This document shows positions 49,872-58,911 of a stretch of DNA of 64,000 bases, piece after piece. Origin of the DNA: PBB1 sp965229345 (GTDB lineage Bacteria > Pseudomonadota > Gammaproteobacteria > Burkholderiales > Burkholderiaceae_C); the NCBI GenBank assembly GCA_965229345.1, contig OZ245872.1:2232001-2296000 (forward strand). Reading direction: 5' to 3'. The notes below the pieces were generated by a model. It worked only from the letters and a program-made list of their open reading frames with translations. It had not been told where the DNA came from and ran no database searches. The position numbers were made by a program, and so were the translations under genes. Numbering within the stretch: the stretch's first letter is position 1; every line of letters begins with the position of its first letter.

Positions 49872-52705
49872 CACAGGAAACGCGTTCCACCTGCCCGTAC
49901 TGCGGTGTGGGCTGTGGCGTGATCATCGAGAGCGACGGCCGGCAGATCACCGGGGTGCGCGGCGATCCGCAGCACCCGGCCAACTTCGGCCGGTTGTGCA
50001 CCAAGGGCAGCACCCTGCATCTGACGGCAGCGCAGCCGGTCACGCTGCAGACCCGGCTGCTGCAACCGCAGATGCGGACAGCGCGCGGTGGCACGCCGCA
50101 ACCGGTCAGCTGGGATCATGCGCTAGACCACCTGGCCGATCGGTTGGCCTCGGTCATCACCACCCACGGCCCCGATGCGGTCGGCTTCTACCTGTCGGGC
50201 CAGTTGCTGACCGAGGACTACTACGTCTACAACAAGCTGGCCAAAGGACTCATCGGCACCAACAACGTCGACACGAACTCGCGGCTGTGCATGAGCAGTG
50301 CCGTCGCCGGCTACAAGGCCACGCTGGGCGCCGACGCGCCGCCTGCTTGTTACGACGACCTGAACCATGCGCACACGCTGTTCATCACCGGCTCGAACAC
50401 CGCGTTCGCCCATCCGATCCTGTTTCGCCGCATCGAGGACGCCAAGCGGGCGCGGCCCGGGCTGCGGCTGATCGTCGTCGATCCACGCCGCACCGAGACC
50501 GCCGAGGCGGCCGATCTGTTTCTGCAGATCCTGCCCGGCACCGATGTCGCGCTGTTCAACGGCATGCTGCACCTGATGCTGTGGGAAGGTCTGACCGATC
50601 CCAGCCACATCGCTGCGCACACGCGCGGGTTCGAGGCCGTGCGCGATGGGGTGCGCGAGTACACACCGAAGGTGGTGGCGCAGCTGTGCGGCATTGCCGA
50701 AGCCGACCTGGTGCAGGCGGCGCGCTGGTTTGCCGGACTGGATGGCATCGATGCGACGGCGCGCCGGCCCACGCTGTCGCTGTACTGCCAGGGCCTGAAC
50801 CAGAGCAGCAGTGGCACGGCGAAGAACGCGGCGCTGATCAACCTGCATCTGGCCTGCGGTCAGATCGGCAAGGCGGGCGCCGGCCCGTTCTCGCTGACGG
50901 GCCAGCCCAACGCCATGGGCGGCCGCGAGGTCGGCGGTCTGGCCACGGCCATGAGCGCGCACCGCGATCTGGCCAATGCCGAACATCGCGCCGAGGTGGC
51001 ACGGCTGTGGCAGGTCCGGGACGTGCCCTCGGCACCGGGCAAGAGCGCGGTCGAGATGTTCCAGGCTGCGGCCGACGGGCAGATCAAGGTGCTGTGGATC
51101 GCCTGCACGAACCCGGCGCAGTCGATGCCCGACCAGGCCACCGTGCGCCGGGCGCTGGAGCGCTGCGAACTGGTAGTCGTGCAGGAGGCCTACGCCACCA
51201 CCGCCACCGCGCGCTATGCCGATGTGCTGCTGCCGGCCACCACCTGGGGCGAGAAGGACGGCACCGTCACCAACAGTGAGCGCTGCATCAGCCGGGTGCG
51301 CCCGGCCGTTGCAGCACCTGGCGAGGCCCGCCACGACTGGCGCATCGGCGTCGATTTCGCGCGCCGGCTCGAACAGCGCCTGCGGGCCCACCCGATGCCC
51401 GCCGCCCGGCTGGGCACCGCTGCCAGCACACTGTTCCCGTACGGCGACGCCAGTGCGGTGTGGAACGAGCACCGTGAGTCGACCCGCGGGCGTGATCTGG
51501 ACATCACCGGGTTGAGCTACGGCCAATTGGAGCAGTCGCCTGCGCAATGGCCGTTTCCCGCGGGCGCCGGCGCGGGTCGCGCCCGACTTTACGAAGACGG
51601 CCGCTACCCCACCGACGACGGTCGGGCACGCTTCATCGACACGCCCTACGAGCCGGTGGCCGAGGAACGCGACGCCCGTTATCCCTATGCGCTGAACACC
51701 GGGCGCCTGCGCGACCAGTGGCACGGCATGAGCCGCACCGGCACGCTCGGGCGACTGTTCGGTCACGAACCGGAGCCGGCGGCGGACATGCATCCGCAGG
51801 ACATGCTGCGGCTGGGGGTGGCGACGGGTGACCTGGTACAGATCAGTTCGCGCCGCGGCGACGTCGTTCTGCCGGCGCGGGCCAGCCCGCAGATGTCGCC
51901 GATGCAGTGCTTCATCGCCATGCACTGGGGCGACGAGTATGTGTGGGGCGCCACGGCGACTGGCCAGCGGGTGGCGGGCATCAACGCGCTGACCTCGCCG
52001 GCGTACTGCCCGCAATCCAAGCAGCCGGAACTCAAGCACGCGGCCGTCAGGATCACGAAGGTGGATCTGCCCTGGCGGCTGTTGGCCATGGCCTGGTTGC
52101 CACCGGATCAGGCCTTGGCCCTGAAGCCCAAGCTCGCCGCGCTGATCGAAAGCCGGGGCGTGGCCATGCCCTTCGCGCTGTGCGTTCCGTTTGGTCGCGA
52201 ACGCACCGGCCTGCTGTTGCGTGCCGCAGCGCTGGAGCCGGCGCCACAGGCCTGGCTGGAAGTGCTGGAAAGCCTGCTCGGGCTGGGTCAAGCTGGTGTA
52301 CTGCACTACGCCGACGGCAAGCGCGGTCAGCGGCGCAGCATGCGTCTGGTGGCGCAGGCCGACGGCAGCCAGCGCCTCGATGCGCTGCTGCTGGGTGGCG
52401 ACATCAGCGCCGAAGCCTGGGTCAAGCCGGTGTTGCAAGACGAACTGCCTGCGCAGGCCTACGGACGGCTGTTGCTGTCGCCCGGCGCCCAAGCCCCGGT
52501 TGCCGTGGTGGCCCGCGGCAGGCAGGTGTGCAGCTGTTTCGATGTCAGCGAACCGCGGATCGTCGAGCTGCTCCAGTGCTGCCATGGCGATGACGATGCC
52601 CGCCTCGGCCAGCTGCAGCGAGGCCTGCAATGCGGCACGCAGTGTGGCTCGTGCGTGCCCGAGCTGAAGCGGTTGGTGCGTACCACCGTGGCCGAACCGG
52701 CGTGA
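49868..52705 (+). CDS. nasA: Assimilatory nitrate reductase catalytic subunit with C-terminal BFD domain
   Basis: 945 residues. N-terminal [4Fe-4S] motif CPYCGVGCG (about 8-16) and LCTKG, then the molybdopterin (bis-MGD) domains typical of Nas/Nap (NTNVDTNSRLCMSSAV-like sequence near 140; GRLRDQWHGMSRTG near 618), then a BFD-like [2Fe-2S] domain at about 880-935 (CSCFDVSEP, QCGTQCGSCVPELKRL). It reduces nitrate to nitrite in the cytoplasm. The start overlaps nirD by 4 bases. Confidence 0.98.
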   Translation: MTQETRSTCPYCGVGCGVIIESDGRQITGVRGDPQHPANFGRLCTKGSTLHLTAAQPVTLQTRLLQPQMRTARGGTPQPVSWDHALDHLADRLASVITTHGPDAVGFYLSGQLLTEDYYVYNKLAKGLIGTNNVDTNSRLCMSSAVAGYKATLGADAPPACYDDLNHAHTLFITGSNTAFAHPILFRRIEDAKRARPGLRLIVVDPRRTETAEAADLFLQILPGTDVALFNGMLHLMLWEGLTDPSHIAAHTRGFEAVRDGVREYTPKVVAQLCGIAEADLVQAARWFAGLDGIDATARRPTLSLYCQGLNQSSSGTAKNAALINLHLACGQIGKAGAGPFSLTGQPNAMGGREVGGLATAMSAHRDLANAEHRAEVARLWQVRDVPSAPGKSAVEMFQAAADGQIKVLWIACTNPAQSMPDQATVRRALERCELVVVQEAYATTATARYADVLLPATTWGEKDGTVTNSERCISRVRPAVAAPGEARHDWRIGVDFARRLEQRLRAHPMPAARLGTAASTLFPYGDASAVWNEHRESTRGRDLDITGLSYGQLEQSPAQWPFPAGAGAGRARLYEDGRYPTDDGRARFIDTPYEPVAEERDARYPYALNTGRLRDQWHGMSRTGTLGRLFGHEPEPAADMHPQDMLRLGVATGDLVQISSRRGDVVLPARASPQMSPMQCFIAMHWGDEYVWGATATGQRVAGINALTSPAYCPQSKQPELKHAAVRITKVDLPWRLLAMAWLPPDQALALKPKLAALIESRGVAMPFALCVPFGRERTGLLLRAAALEPAPQAWLEVLESLLGLGQAGVLHYADGKRGQRRSMRLVAQADGSQRLDALLLGGDISAEAWVKPVLQDELPAQAYGRLLLSPGAQAPVAVVARGRQVCSCFDVSEPRIVELLQCCHGDDDARLGQLQRGLQCGTQCGSCVPELKRLVRTTVAEPA

Positions 52706-52726
52706 TCCACGCCAGACGAGGAAATC

Positions 52727-53518
52727 ATGTTGATGACGATGGACTCTGGCGCGCACCCCGCATCTCGCGGGTCGGTGATGCTGGTCGGCGCCGGCCCGGG
52801 CGATCCGGAGCTGCTGACGCTGAAGGCCGTGCGCGCGATCCGCCGTGCCACGGTGCTGCTGGTCGATGACCTGGTCGGCGATGGCGTGCTGCGCTACGCC
52901 CGCCGCGCGACACGCATCGTTCACGTGGGCAAGCGCGGAGGCTGTCAGAGCACGCCTCAGGCTTTCATCCAGCAGCTGATGCTGCGCGAAGCACAGGCCG
53001 GTGAGCGGGTGGTGCGGTTGAAGGGCGGGGACCCGTTCGTGTTCGGGCGTGGCGGCGAAGAAGCAGAGTACCTGCGTGCGCACGGCGTGGCGGTCGAGGT
53101 CGTCAACGGCATCACCGCCGGCCTGGCTGCGGCGACCGCTCTGCAGGTGCCGCTGACACACCGCGCGCATGCGCACGGCGTGATCCTGGTCACCGGCCAT
53201 GCAAAGCACGGCGATGCCGGACTGCACTGGCCCACCTTGGCCGCAGCGGCCGCGCAGGGCCTCACGCTGGTGATCTACATGAGCGTCGCCACCGCCTGCC
53301 AGGTGCAGGACGGACTGCTCCCATCGCTGCCGGCCAGCACACCGGTGGCCGTGGTCCAGCACGCCAGCCTGCCGCAGCAGCGACATGCGGTGGGGGTACT
53401 GGGAGAGCTTGTCCCACTGATCGCACAGCACCAGCTGGGCAGCCCGGCCATCATTCTCATCGGCGATGTCCTGACAGGCTTGCAGCAAGTGGCCAGCGCA
53501 CAGGTACACGCCGCCTGA
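52727..53518 (+). CDS. cobA: Uroporphyrinogen-III C-methyltransferase
   Basis: 263 residues. SUMT family motifs: VGAGPGDPELLTLKAVRAI (about 22-40), LKGGDPFVFGRGGEE (near 99), GITAGLAAATALQVPLTHR (near 127). It methylates uroporphyrinogen III to precorrin-2, the siroheme precursor required by NirB, which explains its place as the last gene of the operon. It lacks the CysG oxidase/ferrochelatase half, so another gene must finish siroheme. Confidence 0.96.
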   Translation: MLMTMDSGAHPASRGSVMLVGAGPGDPELLTLKAVRAIRRATVLLVDDLVGDGVLRYARRATRIVHVGKRGGCQSTPQAFIQQLMLREAQAGERVVRLKGGDPFVFGRGGEEAEYLRAHGVAVEVVNGITAGLAAATALQVPLTHRAHAHGVILVTGHAKHGDAGLHWPTLAAAAAQGLTLVIYMSVATACQVQDGLLPSLPASTPVAVVQHASLPQQRHAVGVLGELVPLIAQHQLGSPAIILIGDVLTGLQQVASAQVHAA

Positions 53519-53622
53519 ACCTGAGCGGGACGCGGGCCGATGTGCGCAAACCAGCACGACTTCGGCCTGCGCCGCTGACCATGCACCGCCTCGCTAGTCC
53601 GTTCAGACGGTAGGCTCACGGG

Positions 53623-55179
53623 ATGTCTTGTTTCAGCCGCCCGCTGCTGCTGTTGGCGCTCGCCACGCTGATGTGCACAGGTGCCAGCGCCGCCGATCCG
53701 ATGCCGTCCGAGGTCATGGCGGCGATGCGTGAATCCGGGGTACCACTGAAGAGCTTCGGTTTCTATGCACGCCCGGTTGAGCGCACAGAACGAAGCGATC
53801 GAACGGACGACGGTCTGGCGGCGAAGCCACTGGCGTCACTGAACGCCGAGCAGACCTTCTGGCTGGCCTCCACCACCAAGGTCGTCACCTCGTTGGCAGC
53901 GCTGGATCTGCTGGGACCGACGCACCTCTGGCCGCTGCGCGCCCACGCCACCGGGCCCGTGGTCAACGGCCAGCTGCGTGGCGATCTCGTGATCGCCGGC
54001 AACCGTCATCCGATCACGGCCGACGAAATGCGCCTGTGGTTCAAGCAGATGCGTGCCGAGGGTTTGCAGAGCATCAGCGGGCAGCTGGTGCTTCAAGGGG
54101 TGCTGCTGTTGCCCGAGAGCAGCGCAGAGGACGGCGAGGACCTCGCCGCCGCGACGACCGAGCCCACCGGCGCGGGTCCGCGCAGCGATGCGGCGCGCGC
54201 CTACAACGAGGGCTCGATGGTGCTGTCCATCGAACCGGGCCAGGGAGATCGCGCGAAGATCGTGCTGACACCCCAACCGCCCGATGTCGTGATCGTCAAC
54301 GATGTGCTGATGGGCGGGCCCTGCGACGCCTGGGCACGCTGGGCGAACCCGGGTGACAACTTCGGCCCGAAACCGCATCTGTGGGTTCGCGGCCGCTGGG
54401 ATGCCAGCTGCCCGAAGGAATACGTGGCCTATGTACGCCCGCTGCCTGGCATGGCCCGGGCTTCCAACGTGGTGCTGCCTGCCCTCGGCGTGGCGTCGGC
54501 GCCGCTGAGCGTGTCCTCGGTCGGCCGGGCGGTAGCGGGGCTGTGGGCCGAAACGGGCGGCGTGCTGCGTGGACGTGTGATCGAAGCGGGCCATCGCCCG
54601 GACGAAGCGCCTGTTTCGAATCCAAAGGCAAAGACCGCCTGGCGCAGCGAGTTCTCGATCCCGCTGTCGCAGGTGGTGCGAGAAATCAACAAGACCAGCG
54701 ACAACGAGGCGGCGCGCAGCCTGCTGCTGTCGTTGTCAGCCGATGGCGTGCCGCCCGGCCAGGCCCGACAGGACGCGAAAAACCGCGTCCATGAATGGTT
54801 GCGCGGTCAAGGCCTGCTCGATGGCGACATCCGTGTCGACCTGGGTTCAGGTCAGTCGCGAGAAGAACGCGGCCGACCGCGAGCCATGGTGCAGCTGCTG
54901 TGCAACGCGTGGCGCACCAAGGGCGCACAGGCGTTCGTCGACTCACTGCCTATTGCGGGCGTCGACGGTACCTTGGTCAATCGCATGCGCGACGGCCTGG
55001 CCAAAGGACAGGCCTTTCTGAAGACCGGCACGCTCAGCGACACCCGTGCGTTGGCGGGTTATGTGCGTGGGCGCAGCGGCACCGTCTACGCAGTGACTGC
55101 AATCGTCAACCACCCCGACGCGGCCCGGGCCCGACCCGCGCTGGATGCGTTCATCAGCTGGGTGGTGAAGCACGGTTGA
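53623..55179 (+). CDS. dacB: D-alanyl-D-alanine carboxypeptidase/endopeptidase (PBP4 type, S13)
   Basis: 518 residues. Signal peptide (ASA near 25). Active-site motifs of family S13 in order: SxxK as STTK (near 85, in FWLASTTKVVTSLAAL), SxN as SDN (near 364, NKTSDNEAARSLL) and KTG (near 467, FLKTGTLSDTRALAGYV). The large insert between SxxK and SxN is typical of PBP4. It trims and cuts peptidoglycan cross-links in the periplasm. Confidence 0.96.
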   Translation: MSCFSRPLLLLALATLMCTGASAADPMPSEVMAAMRESGVPLKSFGFYARPVERTERSDRTDDGLAAKPLASLNAEQTFWLASTTKVVTSLAALDLLGPTHLWPLRAHATGPVVNGQLRGDLVIAGNRHPITADEMRLWFKQMRAEGLQSISGQLVLQGVLLLPESSAEDGEDLAAATTEPTGAGPRSDAARAYNEGSMVLSIEPGQGDRAKIVLTPQPPDVVIVNDVLMGGPCDAWARWANPGDNFGPKPHLWVRGRWDASCPKEYVAYVRPLPGMARASNVVLPALGVASAPLSVSSVGRAVAGLWAETGGVLRGRVIEAGHRPDEAPVSNPKAKTAWRSEFSIPLSQVVREINKTSDNEAARSLLLSLSADGVPPGQARQDAKNRVHEWLRGQGLLDGDIRVDLGSGQSREERGRPRAMVQLLCNAWRTKGAQAFVDSLPIAGVDGTLVNRMRDGLAKGQAFLKTGTLSDTRALAGYVRGRSGTVYAVTAIVNHPDAARARPALDAFISWVVKHG

Positions 55180-55207
55180 GCAGCCGAGGGTGAGCTTCGC
55201 GCGGAGG

Positions 55208-55233
55208 AGGGGGCCAAGGCGGCCCCCTTCTTT
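55208..55233. terminator. Terminator between dacB and the BI-1 gene
   Basis: A 7-bp GC stem (55209-55215 with 55221-55227, plus an A-T closing pair), five-base loop and TTCTTT. It lies between convergent genes. Confidence 0.7.
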
Positions 55234-55235
55234 GA

Positions 55236-55928
55236 TCACTCCTCGCGCGAACCCGTCATCCCGAAGATGGCCAGCAGCGACTGGAACACGTTGTACAGGC
55301 TGAGGTAGACGCCCAGCGTGGCGGAGATGTAGTTGGTCTCTTCGCCGTCCTTGACCCGCTTGAGGTCATACAGGATGAAGGCCGAGAAGATGCCGATGGC
55401 GATCACCGACAGCGTGATCATCAGTGCGCTCGACTGGATGAAGAAGTTCGCAATGCCCGCCACCAGCAGCATGATCATGCCGATGAACAGGAATTTGCCC
55501 ATCGAGCTCAGGTCGCGCTTGATCACGGTGGACAACGTGGCCATGCCCAGGAAGATCGCGCCGGTGCCTGCAAAGGCCATCATGATCAAGCCCGCGCCAT
55601 TGGCCAGACCCAGCACCGCACCGACCATGCGCGAGAGCATCAGGCCCATGAAGAAGGTGAAGCCCAGCAGCACCGGCACGCCCGAGGCGGAGTTCTTGGT
55701 CTTCTCGATGGCATACATGAAGCCGAAGGCGCCAGCCAGGAAGACGACCAGGCTGATGCCAGGCGACATGGCACGTGCGATACCGGTGGTCACGCCGATC
55801 CAGGCGCCCAGCACGGTGGGCACCATCGACAGCGCCAGCAGCCAGTAGGTGTTGCGCAGCACGCGGTTGCGCTGGTCGACCGACGTGCTGACCGAGGTCA
55901 CAGAGGCAGGATGAAAGGCAGTGTTCAT
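55236..55928 (-). CDS. Bax inhibitor-1 / YccA family membrane protein
   Basis: 230 residues from MNTAFHPAS; AAGGA lies 7 bases upstream. Seven membrane helices with the BI-1 pattern: NTYWLLALSMVPTVLGAWIG (quoted as seen), FMYAIEKTKNS, and the C-terminal ILYDLKRVKDGEETNYISAT (quoted as seen) that carries the conserved Asp pair of the calcium-leak/pH-sensing family. E. coli YccA modulates FtsH; a similar role is possible. Confidence 0.94.
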   Translation of the reverse strand: MNTAFHPASVTSVSTSVDQRNRVLRNTYWLLALSMVPTVLGAWIGVTTGIARAMSPGISLVVFLAGAFGFMYAIEKTKNSASGVPVLLGFTFFMGLMLSRMVGAVLGLANGAGLIMMAFAGTGAIFLGMATLSTVIKRDLSSMGKFLFIGMIMLLVAGIANFFIQSSALMITLSVIAIGIFSAFILYDLKRVKDGEETNYISATLGVYLSLYNVFQSLLAIFGMTGSREE

Positions 55929-56052
55929 GTGAGGTCCTTCAGATTGAAAAGCGAATGGGGGCGAGGCCGGCCGCGCCGGGCACCGACGGCGGTGCGCTCG
56001 GGATGCCGAGGGCGGGACGGGAAAACGGGCCGCGGCCTCAGCCGCGGCGGCG

Positions 56053-56412
56053 TCACGTGAGGACGTGCGCGACGCGCGGCGGACGCTGTGGTCCGTCGAG
56101 GTAGGGAGCGATGCGAGCCAGCGAGGCATAAAGCCCGGGCCAGTCCATCGACGGCATGGACACCGATGCACAGGCGCTCGGGGGCAGCAGGCCGATCAGG
56201 TCGACCACGGCCTCCTCGGCGACTTGCGCAGCCAGAGGTGCTGACGAAGGGTCACCGGGTGTGTCGGTGCTCGGCTGCGCCAGGGCCGTGGCCCAGTCAC
56301 CGTGTGGATGGGCCGCTGAGGCCAAGGCTGGCGTGTTGACCGGTCGATCGTGTACGTGGCCCGACCAGACCAATACCAGTGCGATCAACAGAAACAGGAC
56401 ACGCCAATTCAT
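56053..56412 (-). CDS. Hypothetical membrane-anchored protein
   Basis: 119 residues from MNWRVLFLL. One N-terminal hydrophobic helix (3-18) followed by a His-containing segment (WSGHVHDRP), an Ala/Pro/Ser-rich middle and a C-terminal PPSACASVSMPSMDWPGLY. No family was recognised. The ORF is open further upstream to 56517, but the added residues have no features. Codon use fits a real gene; the function is unknown. Confidence 0.6.
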   Translation of the reverse strand: MNWRVLFLLIALVLVWSGHVHDRPVNTPALASAAHPHGDWATALAQPSTDTPGDPSSAPLAAQVAEEAVVDLIGLLPPSACASVSMPSMDWPGLYASLARIAPYLDGPQRPPRVAHVLT

Positions 56413-56474
56413 AGAGCCGGATTCTAGGAGCCTGGCCTCACCCGGCTGAATCAACGGTTGCTCGGGTGAAGCGC

Positions 56475-57998
56475 TCAGCCCGCCACGACAGGAATTTTCC
56501 CGATCTTCGTCTGCCACTCCTTCGGCCCGGTCTCGTGCACCGAGGTGCCCGTCGAATCGACCGCCACCGTGACCGGCATGTCGGTGATGTCGAACTCGTA
56601 GATGGCTTCCATGCCCAGGTCTGCGAAACCGACCACCTTGGCCTGCTTGATCGCCTTGCTGACCAGGTAGGCGGCACCGCCGACGGCCATCAGGTACGCG
56701 CTTTGGTGCTTCTTGATGGCGGCGATGCCAGCCGGGCCACGCTCGGCCTTGCCGATCATGCCGATCAGGCCGGTTTCGGCCAGCATCATCTCGGTGAACT
56801 TGTCCATCCGCGTCGCCGTGGTCGGGCCGGCGGGGCCGACCACCTCGTTGCGCACCGGATCGACCGGGCCGACGTAGTAGATGACGCGGTCGGTGAAATC
56901 GACCGGCAGCTTCTCCCCCTTGGCGAGCATGTCCTGGATGCGCTTGTGCGCGGCATCGCGGCCGGTCAGCATCTTGCCGGAGAGCAGCAGCGTGTCACCG
57001 GGCTTCCAGCTCGCCACCTCGGCCTTGGTCAGCGTGTTCAGGTCGACCTTTTTGCTCTTGTTGTAGTCGGGCTGCCAGTGCACATCGGGCCACAGGTCGA
57101 GGCTCGGCGGGTCGATGTAGGCGGGGCCGGAACCGTCGAGCACGAAGTGCGCATGGCGGGTGGCGGCGCAGTTCGGGATCATCGCCACCGGCTTGCTGGC
57201 CGCGTGCGTCGGGTACATCGCGACCTTCACGTCGAGCACCGTGGTCAGGCCACCCAGACCCTGCGCACCGATGCCCAGGGCGTTGATCTGGTCGCACAGC
57301 TGGATGCGCAGTTCCTCGGTCTTGTTGTTCGGGCCACGCGCCTTCAGCTCGTACATGTCGATCGGATCCATCAGGATCTCTTTGGCCATCAGCATGGCTT
57401 TCTCGGCGGTGCCGCCGATGCCGATGCCCAGCATGCCGGGCGGGCACCAGCCGGCGCCCATCGTTGGCACGGTTTTCATGACCCAGTCGACCAGGCTGTC
57501 GCTCGGGTTCAGCATCACGAACTTGCTCTTGTTCTCGCTGCCACCGCCCTTGGCTGCGACCTGCACGTCCACCGTGTTGCCCGGCACCACCGTCATGTGG
57601 ACGACGGCCGGGGTGTTGTCCTTGGTGTTCTTGCGCTCGAAATGCGGGTCGGCCACGATGCTGGCGCGCAGCACGTTGTCGGGATTCAGGTAACCGCGGC
57701 GCACGCCGGCGTTGACGGCATCCTCGATGCTGCCGTCAAAGCCTTCGAAGCGCACGTCCATGCCGATCTTCAGGAACACGTTGACGATGCCGGTGTCCTG
57801 GCAGATCGGCCGGCGACCTTCGGCGCACATCTTCGAGTTGGTCAGGATCTGGGCAATCGCGTCCTTCGCAGCCGGGCTCTGCTCGGCCTCGTAGGCGCGT
57901 GCCAGATGGGCGATGTAATCAGCAGGGTGGTAGTAGCTGATGTACTGCAGCGCAGCGGCGATGGATTCGACGAGGTCGTCTTGGCGGATGGTGGTCAT
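56475..57998 (-). CDS. fumA: Fumarate hydratase, class I (iron-sulfur)
   Basis: 507 residues. Class I fumarase with N-terminal alpha region (RRPICQDTGIVNVFLKIGMD near 78; WCPPGMLGIGIGGTAEKAM near 190) carrying the [4Fe-4S] Cys residues, and a C-terminal beta region (LLSGKMLTGRDAAHKR; YYVGPVDPVRNEVVGPAGPT, near 374). It interconverts fumarate and malate in the TCA cycle. Oxygen-sensitive in E. coli (FumA/FumB). It stands between single genes. Confidence 0.96.
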   Translation of the reverse strand: MTTIRQDDLVESIAAALQYISYYHPADYIAHLARAYEAEQSPAAKDAIAQILTNSKMCAEGRRPICQDTGIVNVFLKIGMDVRFEGFDGSIEDAVNAGVRRGYLNPDNVLRASIVADPHFERKNTKDNTPAVVHMTVVPGNTVDVQVAAKGGGSENKSKFVMLNPSDSLVDWVMKTVPTMGAGWCPPGMLGIGIGGTAEKAMLMAKEILMDPIDMYELKARGPNNKTEELRIQLCDQINALGIGAQGLGGLTTVLDVKVAMYPTHAASKPVAMIPNCAATRHAHFVLDGSGPAYIDPPSLDLWPDVHWQPDYNKSKKVDLNTLTKAEVASWKPGDTLLLSGKMLTGRDAAHKRIQDMLAKGEKLPVDFTDRVIYYVGPVDPVRNEVVGPAGPTTATRMDKFTEMMLAETGLIGMIGKAERGPAGIAAIKKHQSAYLMAVGGAAYLVSKAIKQAKVVGFADLGMEAIYEFDITDMPVTVAVDSTGTSVHETGPKEWQTKIGKIPVVAG

Positions 57999-58026
57999 GG
58001 GCGATGGGCTTGGGGGTGAGACGCAC

Positions 58027-58668
58027 TCAGTGCGGCTCTGATGACGTCGGGCTCGACATCAGGCGATCGGTCGCGGCGATGGCGATGGCGGACAGCAGGA
58101 ATGTGATGTGGATCAAGGTCTGCCACATCAGCACTTTCTCGGTGTAGTTTCCCGCGCTGATGAAGGTCTTCAGCAGGTGGATGGAACTGATGCCGATGAT
58201 GGCGGTGGCCAGCTTCACCTTCAGCACCGAAGCGTTCACATGGCTCAACCACTCGGGCTGGTCGGGGTGATCTTCCAGGCCCATGCGCGACACGAAGGTC
58301 TCGTAGCCGCCGACGATGACCATGATCAGCAGGTTGGAGATCATCACCACGTCGATCAGCGCCAGAACGACGAGCATGATCACGGTCTCATTGAGCTTGG
58401 GCGCCTCGTAGCCAATCACGGTGCCAGCCGCATCCTTGATCGGTGCGAGCTGGTAGCCGATGCTCTGGACCAGCGCGGCAAGCGCTTTTTCGCTGCCGAA
58501 CACGGCTTCGATGAGGTGGACCAACTCCACCCAGAAATGGAAGACGTACACCGCCTGTGCCAAGATCAATCCGAGGTACAGCGGCAGTTGCAACCATCGG
58601 GTGGCAAAGATCGCTGCAGGCAGCGGCCGCAGCCGACGAGACGTATTCGGCGGGGTCGGAAGACTCAT
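58027..58668 (-). CDS. YqhA family (TIGR00645 / UPF0114) membrane protein
   Basis: 213 residues from MSLPTPPNT. Four hydrophobic helices, with FATRWLQLPLYLGLILAQAV (about 22-41), the central LIDVVMISNLLIMVIVGGYE (near 105) and FVSRMGLEDHPDQPEWLSHV (near 128), the UPF0114 hallmark. Found next to many genes; function unknown. The N-terminus is Pro/Arg-rich. It is divergent from acs. Confidence 0.92.
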   Translation of the reverse strand: MSLPTPPNTSRRLRPLPAAIFATRWLQLPLYLGLILAQAVYVFHFWVELVHLIEAVFGSEKALAALVQSIGYQLAPIKDAAGTVIGYEAPKLNETVIMLVVLALIDVVMISNLLIMVIVGGYETFVSRMGLEDHPDQPEWLSHVNASVLKVKLATAIIGISSIHLLKTFISAGNYTEKVLMWQTLIHITFLLSAIAIAATDRLMSSPTSSEPH

Positions 58669-58911
58669 GGTGGGACTCGGTAATGGAGGCGTCGGGATGC
58701 TTCGCCATCGACGTGAGGCGGGGTACAACCAAACCGCAAGGAATTGTAGGCAGTGCAGGGGTATGCGATGTTTGACAGGCGGCCGGCCGCAGAGTAAGGG
58801 CTTCGTAAGAGCCAGCCGCTAACGTCCAGCCACCAAAAGATGACGCCTGAAGGGCGCGAGGCGCGGGCGCAGCAACGCTGCGACGTGAACAACACAGAGC
58901 AGGAGACAACG

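Noticed and set aside
47578..50094. Long minus-strand open frame opposite nirB/nirD
   Set aside because: Same reason: shadow of conserved plus-strand genes, with no recognisable domain or ribosome site.
50123..53557. Very long minus-strand open frame (over 1100 codons) opposite nasA and cobA
   Set aside because: It is an antisense shadow of GC-rich genes with conserved products on the plus strand; composition is Arg/Ala/His/Gln-rich and no domain is visible.
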